Positions 58,891-64,000 of a stretch of DNA of 64,000 nt are shown in pieces. The DNA is from Lachnospiraceae bacterium (GTDB lineage: Bacteria; Bacillota; Clostridia; Lachnospirales; Lachnospiraceae), in NCBI GenBank assembly GCA_017394885.1, contig JAFPWO010000024.1, forward strand, positions 43,339-107,338. The letters run 5' to 3'. The notes under the pieces were generated by a model. It had not been told where the DNA came from, did not search any database, and saw only the letters and a program-made list of their open reading frames with translations. Position 1 is the stretch's first letter; each line of letters starts with the position of its first letter. The position numbers and the translations under genes are program-made.

Positions 58891-61800
58891 TCAGTCGTCC
58901 TCAAACGGAAACTGTTTGTAATAATACAGGGTCCTGGCCGTGAGTGTCTTTCCCATGCCGCTGTAGGTATCTTCCTCTACCAGATTTCCGTTCTCATCGT
59001 AGTGATAATAAAATACATAACCCGAATACAGATTGGTCTCTTTGGAAAGCAGGCCGTCCGTATATTCATACTGGGTCGTGACGATCCGGGAGCCGTAGTA
59101 TACTTCCTCGATCAGGAAACCCTCTTCATCGTATTCATACGTGGTTTTATAGCGCTTCCCATACTCGGACACCCGCTGGTTTCCTTCTTCGTCCACTTCA
59201 TAGTCCAGCAGAAGGCGGCCTTCATCATCGTATTCATAGACTTTTCCGTACAGGAAACTGCCGTCCGATGCGTAGTGGTCGTTTTTGACCAGTAAATCGC
59301 CTTCATAATAATTGATCTCCCAGCCGTTGTCTGTCAGGGTTTTGCCCTTCCAGTCTTCCCGGGAATCCACGCCCTCATAATCCAATGTATAATTTCTGAT
59401 TGTTGCGATACGCCCTTCCGCATCGTATTCATACTTCCGGGCCAGCCAGGTCGAGCCGCTCGTCCCTTCGATCTTCATCGTCAGGCAGCCTTCGTCATCA
59501 TATTCATGATACTCGTATTCCTGCGCGGCGCTGAGGTCCCCGATCTCGATCAGCCGGCCTTCTTCGTCGTAAAAGTACTCCAGATAATACGACCAAAGGC
59601 CGCGGTTCGCGATATCCTGGTAGTCCTTTGCGACCAGCAGCCAGCAGTCTTCCTTCTCCATCTCAATGGTGTACAGAAGGACGGTGACCGTATCGTATTC
59701 GATCAGGACGGTGATCTTCTCTGTTTTATAGCCGGCTTTCTCGAAGCTGACCGTATATTCACCGGCTATGAGCCCCTTCGCAAACACCGTTCCGTCCCCG
59801 GCCGTAAGGCCGCTCCAGATAAGCTCGTCCGATTTCATCAGGACCTTTACGCCTTCGAGCGGATCTCCGCTCTCCTTTTCCACGACCTGCGCATGGAATT
59901 CACCCAGCTTCGTCAGATGCACCGTATACTGCGCCGTTAACGGATCCCGCTCCAGCGCCAGCTGCATCTCCGCGGGAAGATAGCCCTCCGCGCTGACCGA
60001 AAGCGTATAGCCGTCATCCGCGTTCTTTTCTTCCAGGCGATAGGCCTGCGTCCCGTCCTCCCGGGTCTTCAGAGCTGCCGTTTCCGCCCCGTATGTCTTA
60101 TGATCCAGAACGACTTGTGCCCCTTCGACCGGCTGATCGTTTTGATCCACGACGACCACATCGACCCGGATCAGCTGAATGTCCAGATCGTTTTGGATCA
60201 CGCCTTTCCCCGCCACGTTCAGATTGAGGATCGTGTTTTCGCCTTTATAAACCGTGTGCAGCATATAACAGCCGAAAGGAACCTCCCAGAAGGTATAAGA
60301 GCCGCCGCTATCCGTATTTACCGAGTCAAAGAGCCTGAGCGACCCGTTGTACCAGCGGTACAGATCGACCTTCTGATTTTCCAGAAGCTTTCCCGAGGAA
60401 GCAATACGGACTTCGCCGCGGAGCGTCGTTTCCCCCTGCAAGCAAAGCTCGGTATCATTTTCTTTAAAAATGTGAGCGCTGTCAGAGAAAGACCGCAGCA
60501 GCAGGCTGCCTTTTCCCTGCCATGCCTGACCGGCGTCGCCGGCCCGGTAATACCAGCGCAGGTTCTGTTCCGTCAGCGGAACGCTTCGGAAGCCGGTATC
60601 CGAACGGCTCTCTTCCCCGGCAAAGAAATCATAGAGATCCGATACAAAGCTCTGGGCAAAGGTTCCTTTGACCGACTCCTGAAAGCCGATCACAGCCGCC
60701 GCGCCGCGGTCCAGCAGGAACTGATTGAATACAGTATCGGTGCAGCCGTTGCACACGTCAAAGAGGAAGACCGTGTTCCGGAACGACGCGTCCTCCAGCA
60801 GAAGCATCATATAATCACTGCTGACGGTAACGGAAAAATCCACGGTACCGAGCAGATCAAAATATTCTATATGAATCCCGAAGGAAAGATCATTATTGAC
60901 CCATTTATTGTAGTTCTGTTTGGCCGGATCTCCCGCGATCTCCCAGGCGCTGAGGCTGTCCTTGAAGTCATCAAAGTGATCGCCGTTAAACGTCCATTTC
61001 TTCGTCACCATATGGTAATATGTGACATCGGAACCTCTCCCGTCCTTATGCAGCAGGCCGTTATTGTCCGGCCCGTGGCAATTCATAAAAACGAAGCCGT
61101 ACTGGCTCCAGTCACGGATCAGCTGCGCGGTGCAGTCATCATCCGTTTTCAGCGTCATATTACCTTCTTCGAGCAGCGCCTCCAGCTTCTTTCCCAATTC
61201 TTCTTCTGCATTGCCGTTGGCAGCCCCGATATCCATCACGTTGAGGATCGTGCCGGACCAGATATTTTCATACGTCCGGACCGGGGCCATGACCAGGATA
61301 TTCGGGTTGATCACGGCATCCCGGAAAGAAGTATCCCGGACATAATATTCCTCCGGATCGCAGCTTCCGCCCACATAAAACGCGCCGGGAAGGCTCTCGG
61401 CGGTATGGCTCTCCGGCTTGGGCGAGCCGCCCGAAGCAAAGGTCCCGTCTTCCTCTTCCACGGAAAAGTAGCTGGTCATCCCGCTTTTCAGCGTGTAATA
61501 CAGGGTATTTCCCTGACGCTGGATATCCGTGACCGCTTCATTTTGCCGGAGCTGTTCCCGGGCCTGCAAAAGCAGCGCTTCGCCGTCAATCGCTTCGCCC
61601 TTATCCAAAACAGCCTGGGCCATTTCTCCGAGCTGATACGTCACATCATAGCCAAGGTTCCAGTCTTCTTCGGACAGGAGCAGGGGACGGTAAAGGATGA
61701 CCGGCGTGCAGGCCGATTCTCCGTCCCGCAGGGAAAGATAGATCTTGTCTCCAACCAGGCGGGAGGCTTCCAGCTCCAGCGTCAGGCAATCGTATATTTC

Positions 61801-62208
61801 TCCGTACCGGGCTGCCGCAGCCTCTTCCCTGGACGGATTCGCATAGCTCAAGGCCAGCAGTTCTTCGTCCCCGGCATATAAAGAGATCCGCTCCGCCTGT
61901 GTCCCGGCCGCAACATAAGCGCGCAGACGGATGATCCCGCCTTCTGCGCTGTTTAAATCCGCATCTTCCGCTTCCAGCCAGAACGGCGCCGGACAATACG
62001 GCTCCTGTACGAGCGGGATCGCTTCCGTCTCACTCTCCGACGGCCTGGCCGGCTCCGTACTTTCCGTTACGGATGATGCTTCCCCGCTGCTGTTTTCCTC
62101 CGGCGCCGCCGTGCTCTGCTGCGCAACGCCGCAGGCGCTGCAGGAGAAAAGCAGGCAGACAAGAAGCGCTGTTATCCACTGCCTTCGTATTCCGATCCGT
62201 TTTATCAT
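58891..62208 (-). CDS. Secreted caspase-fold lipoprotein with CarboxypepD-reg and YD-like repeats
   Basis: 1105 residues from ATG at 62208 (MIKRIGIRRQW) with GGGGAGG; the promoter's -10 lies 26 bp upstream, so the longer frame to 62349 is excluded. Lipobox-like signal peptide (ALLVCLLFSCSACG). Residues ~50-280 are unassigned. About 300-600 is a caspase/gingipain-like fold: FVFMNCHGPDNNGLL (His378) and VFLFDVCNGCTDTVF (Cys486, with Cys489), followed by GAAAVIGFQESV, the family's typical helix-strand pattern. Then carboxypeptidase-regulatory-like beta domains (~620-840; DVVVVDQNDQPVEGAQVVLD; GDPLEGVKVLM), and about seven YD-type repeats to the end (YEYDAEGRIATIRNY). The partner TIR gene is 27 bp downstream. 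Confidence 0.72.
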   Translation of the reverse strand: MIKRIGIRRQWITALLVCLLFSCSACGVAQQSTAAPEENSSGEASSVTESTEPARPSESETEAIPLVQEPYCPAPFWLEAEDADLNSAEGGIIRLRAYVAAGTQAERISLYAGDEELLALSYANPSREEAAAARYGEIYDCLTLELEASRLVGDKIYLSLRDGESACTPVILYRPLLLSEEDWNLGYDVTYQLGEMAQAVLDKGEAIDGEALLLQAREQLRQNEAVTDIQRQGNTLYYTLKSGMTSYFSVEEEDGTFASGGSPKPESHTAESLPGAFYVGGSCDPEEYYVRDTSFRDAVINPNILVMAPVRTYENIWSGTILNVMDIGAANGNAEEELGKKLEALLEEGNMTLKTDDDCTAQLIRDWSQYGFVFMNCHGPDNNGLLHKDGRGSDVTYYHMVTKKWTFNGDHFDDFKDSLSAWEIAGDPAKQNYNKWVNNDLSFGIHIEYFDLLGTVDFSVTVSSDYMMLLLEDASFRNTVFLFDVCNGCTDTVFNQFLLDRGAAAVIGFQESVKGTFAQSFVSDLYDFFAGEESRSDTGFRSVPLTEQNLRWYYRAGDAGQAWQGKGSLLLRSFSDSAHIFKENDTELCLQGETTLRGEVRIASSGKLLENQKVDLYRWYNGSLRLFDSVNTDSGGSYTFWEVPFGCYMLHTVYKGENTILNLNVAGKGVIQNDLDIQLIRVDVVVVDQNDQPVEGAQVVLDHKTYGAETAALKTREDGTQAYRLEEKNADDGYTLSVSAEGYLPAEMQLALERDPLTAQYTVHLTKLGEFHAQVVEKESGDPLEGVKVLMKSDELIWSGLTAGDGTVFAKGLIAGEYTVSFEKAGYKTEKITVLIEYDTVTVLLYTIEMEKEDCWLLVAKDYQDIANRGLWSYYLEYFYDEEGRLIEIGDLSAAQEYEYHEYDDEGCLTMKIEGTSGSTWLARKYEYDAEGRIATIRNYTLDYEGVDSREDWKGKTLTDNGWEINYYEGDLLVKNDHYASDGSFLYGKVYEYDDEGRLLLDYEVDEEGNQRVSEYGKRYKTTYEYDEEGFLIEEVYYGSRIVTTQYEYTDGLLSKETNLYSGYVFYYHYDENGNLVEEDTYSGMGKTLTARTLYYYKQFPFEDD

Positions 62209-62233
62209 ATGCACCAGCCTCCCCACGGTCCTC

Positions 62234-62262
62234 ATTATATGCTTCTTTTTCCCGAATAACAA
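62234..62262 (-). promoter_or_regulatory. Promoter of the caspase-like/TIR-WD40 operon
   Basis: Minus strand TTGTTA (62257-62262), 17-bp spacer, TATAAT (62234-62239). The expected RNA starts near 62227, leaving a short leader with GGGGAGG before the ATG at 62208. Confidence 0.8.
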
Positions 62263-62276
62263 TCGGATTCCCGATT
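62261..62276. promoter_or_regulatory. Palindrome between divergent promoters
   Basis: AATCGG-attc-CCGATT, perfect 6-bp arms with 4-bp spacer. Its two ends overlap by 2 bp each the -35 boxes of the caspase-operon promoter (62257-62262) and the nrdG promoter (62275-62280). It is a candidate operator for both. Confidence 0.5.
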
Positions 62277-62303
62277 GTCTTTTTTCTTTTCCTGTCGTAT
62301 AAT
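62275..62303 (+). promoter_or_regulatory. nrdG promoter
   Basis: TTGTCT (62275-62280), 17-bp spacer, TATAAT (62298-62303). The leader before the ATG is about 64 nt. Confidence 0.75.
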
Positions 62304-62373
62304 CCTCTACAGTTTTGCCGGGGCAGGCGGCGCCGCCGCCATCCGGCACGACCGACGGAGGATTTTTTTACTT

Positions 62374-63066
62374 ATGAAAATTCACGGCCTTCAGAAAATG
62401 ACCCTGCTGGATTATCCCGGAAAAGTCGCCTGTACCGTTTTCCTCGGCGGCTGTGATTTCCGCTGTCCTTTCTGCCACAACAGCGAACTGCTGGATGTAA
62501 ACGCCCCGGCCCTGATGGAGGAGGATGAGCTGCTGCGCTTTCTGAAGACCCGGCAGGGCCTGCTGGACGGCGTCTGCTTTACCGGCGGGGAACCGCTGAT
62601 GCGGAAGGATCTGCCGGCTCTTTTCCGTGCCGTGAAGGAACTCGGCTATCCCGTCAAGCTGGATACCAACGGCAACCGGCCGGAGGCCCTTGAAGCGCTG
62701 GTCCGGGAAGGGCTGGTCGATTACGTGGCCATGGATATCAAGAACTCGCCGGAGCGCTACGCCGCGACCGCCGGCCTGCTGGAATTATCCCTTGCCAACA
62801 TTACCCGCAGCATTCACTTTCTGCTGCAGGACCACGTCGACTATGAATTCCGCACGACGATCGTGGCCGAATTCCATGACGAGGCTTCCTTCCGGCCGAT
62901 CGGGGAAATGATCCGCGGCGCAAAGCGTTACTATCTGCAGTGCTTTGCCGACCGGGACAGCGTCATGGAAGCCGGTCTTCACGCACCGTCCGCGGAGGAC
63001 ATGCGCCGCTACGCGGAGATCGTACGTCCTTACGTGCAGGACGTATCGCTTCGCGGCGTGGACTGA
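62374..63066 (+). CDS. nrdG: Anaerobic ribonucleotide reductase activating protein (NrdG2 type)
   Basis: 230 residues; radical-SAM enzyme generating the glycyl radical of NrdD. The radical-SAM cluster motif is GGCDFRCPFCHNSELL (CxxxCxxC), followed by CFTGGEPLMRKDLP and DTNGNRPEAL. The N-terminus MKIHGLQKMTLLDYPGKVACTVF is that of the NrdG2 subgroup. The start is ATG at 62374, with GGAGGA about 12 nt upstream, a little distant. nrdD follows 292 bp downstream with its own promoter and NrdR boxes, so the two are separately transcribed. Confidence 0.93.
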   Translation: MKIHGLQKMTLLDYPGKVACTVFLGGCDFRCPFCHNSELLDVNAPALMEEDELLRFLKTRQGLLDGVCFTGGEPLMRKDLPALFRAVKELGYPVKLDTNGNRPEALEALVREGLVDYVAMDIKNSPERYAATAGLLELSLANITRSIHFLLQDHVDYEFRTTIVAEFHDEASFRPIGEMIRGAKRYYLQCFADRDSVMEAGLHAPSAEDMRRYAEIVRPYVQDVSLRGVD

Positions 63067-63202
63067 AAAAAGTCAAGAAGTCAATTTTGCGTGCTTCGCG
63101 CGGCTTGCCGACCGGCCGCTTCGCAAACGCTTAAACCCGCATGGCTGCAGGGAATCCGTCACTTTTCCCGTTTTGACTCCGTTTTGAGAAACTCTGCATT
63201 TT

Positions 63203-63273
63203 ATACTATATCTAGTAGACGATATTTTTTCTGAAACTATATATTGACTTTCTGCTCCCGCCCGTGGTATAGT
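63203..63273 (+). promoter_or_regulatory. NrdR box pair and nrdD promoter
   Basis: Two 16-bp NrdR-like boxes (63203-63218 with core CTATATCTAG; 63234-63249 with core CTATATATTG) are spaced 31 bp apart, three helical turns as required for cooperative NrdR binding. The promoter is TTGACT (63244-63249), 18-bp spacer, TATAGT (63268-63273), so the second box overlaps the -35. The rest of the 292-bp nrdG-nrdD gap shows GC-rich partial repeats near 63095-63135 and no gene. Confidence 0.82.
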
Positions 63274-63358
63274 TATCCTGTCTCGCGTCAGGCGGGATTT
63301 TTCGTGCCGACATGGCCGATATTCAGTGTTGACTTATTTGGTAAGGAGCGGAATCAAT

Positions 63359-64000
63359 ATGTACCGGGTAGTAAAAAGAGACGGCGAGATCGCTGAATTT
63401 GATGTCAAGAAGATCAGTGTCGCGATATCCAAGGCATTCAATGCCTTAAACAAGCAGACGCACCCTACGGTCATCGATATGCTGGCGCTGCGCGTATGCG
63501 CCGAATTCGAGCCGAAGATCAAGAATGATCTCATCGAAGTCGAAACGATCCAGGACTGCGTGGAAAAGGTGCTCTCCGAGGCCGGCTACGCCGATGTCGC
63601 CAAATCCTATATCCTCTACCGCAAGCAGCGTGAGAAGGTCCGCAACGTCAAGAGCGTCCTGCTCAACTACAAGGACATTGTGGATAACTATCTGCAGGTC
63701 AACGACTGGCGCGTGAAGGAGAATTCCACCGTCACCTATTCCGTAGGCGGCCTGATCCTCTCCAACTCCGGCGCCATTACCGCCAATTACTGGCTCAGCG
63801 AGATCTATGATCAGGAAGTGGCTGATGCGCACCGCTCCGCCGCCATTCACCTGCACGATCTGTCCATGCTGACCGGCTACTGCGCGGGCTGGAGCTTAAA
63901 GCAGCTGATCCAGGAAGGCCTCGGCGGCGTGCCCGGCAAGATCACCTCCTCCCCGGCCAGCCATCTTTCCACCCTCTGCAACCAGATGGTCAATTTCCTC
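63359..64000 (+). CDS. nrdD: Anaerobic ribonucleoside-triphosphate reductase, N-terminal part
   Basis: First 214 codons; the rest lies beyond the window. ATG at 63359 with AAGGAG. An ATP-cone allosteric domain (residues 1-~95: MYRVVKRDGEIAEFDVKKIS, then IQDCVEKVLSEAGYADVAKSYILYR) is followed by the beginning of the class III catalytic domain (NSTVTYSVGGLILSNSGAI, HLHDLSMLTGYCAGWSLKQLI). It makes deoxyribonucleotides without oxygen, using a glycyl radical installed by NrdG. The NrdR boxes upstream predict repression by NrdR-dATP. Confidence 0.96.
   Translation, partial: MYRVVKRDGEIAEFDVKKISVAISKAFNALNKQTHPTVIDMLALRVCAEFEPKIKNDLIEVETIQDCVEKVLSEAGYADVAKSYILYRKQREKVRNVKSVLLNYKDIVDNYLQVNDWRVKENSTVTYSVGGLILSNSGAITANYWLSEIYDQEVADAHRSAAIHLHDLSMLTGYCAGWSLKQLIQEGLGGVPGKITSSPASHLSTLCNQMVNFL

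Noticed and set aside
60100..61881. A ~590-codon frame antisense to the caspase-like gene
   Set aside because: No RBS or promoter and no domain pattern. The minus-strand frame has promoter, RBS, signal peptide and motifs.
46..64000. tRNA or rRNA genes, insertion sequences, phage genes
   Set aside because: No cloverleaf-like GC-rich segment with CCA-type end in the intergenic gaps and no transposase, integrase or phage protein among the reading frames.

Overview
This 64 kb window is chromosomal DNA from an anaerobic, GC-rich, low-redundancy Firmicute, most likely a member of the Lachnospiraceae/Clostridia. The reasons are class III ribonucleotide reductase (NrdG/NrdD) with NrdR boxes, Rex, IreB, RNase J, the Bacillus/Clostridium order rimP-nusA-rnpM-ylxQ-infB-rbfA-truB-ribF-rpsO-pnp, strong AGGAGG ribosome binding sites, near-consensus TTGACA-N17-TATAAT promoters, and a DUF5688 protein typical of Lachnospiraceae. 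I see no rRNA, tRNA, CRISPR array, insertion sequence or prophage. Coding density is high, nearly all genes lie on the minus strand, and no gene-free stretch exceeds 300 bases.

Layout, left to right: 1-3.3 kb, phoH (cut by the window edge), rpsU, and a sugar module (RpiB, D-lyxose-isomerase-like, PfkB kinase). 3.3-6.8 kb, a YtrA-type GntR regulator with ABC ATPase and permease, plus a clear promoter and operator. 6.9-11.1 kb, DUF5688 and DUF1846 proteins, a C-terminally truncated MocR regulator, and a divergent ECF vitamin-uptake S component. 11.1-13.2 kb, a surface PIG-L deacetylase with a small membrane partner. 13.3-26.7 kb, the translation/RNA block (pnp, rpsO, TruB-RibF fusion, rbfA, infB, ylxQ, rnpM, nusA, rimP), with an XRE regulator and an NlpC/P60 lipoprotein inserted, then recA with a LexA box and an unusual leader.

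26.7-29.7 kb, a TIR-TM-LRR receptor-like protein and a rhomboid-like protein without visible catalytic residues. 29.8-39.6 kb, rpsT, then a ten-gene run ireB-ruvX-DUF1292-rnj-mltG-like-trmR-trhP-M16C-era-recO. 39.6-48.9 kb, argR-potABCD, a metallo-beta-lactamase-fold hydrolase, coaE, a PpiC-type foldase, rpoD and a CPBP protease. 49-54 kb, a zinc-ribbon/DUF6273 surface protein, yebC, alr and rex. 54.1-56 kb, an ABC-F ATPase. 56-62.2 kb, a two-gene operon of a large caspase-fold lipoprotein and a TIR-TM-coiled-coil-WD40 protein. 62.4-64 kb, nrdG and nrdD (cut by the window edge).

The most unusual content is the pair of TIR proteins. Both have an N-terminal, predicted cytoplasmic TIR domain with the candidate NADase glutamate, a basic stretch, one membrane helix, and a predicted extracytoplasmic sensor (LRRs in one, coiled coil plus propeller in the other). 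This is a mirror image of animal Toll-like receptors. One is cotranscribed with a secreted caspase-like protease that carries its own array of YD-type repeats. I infer a receptor/signalling or defence role; nothing in the sequence proves it. Secondary points of interest are the TruB-RibF fusion, the recA leader ORF, the pnp leader hairpin and the truncated MocR.
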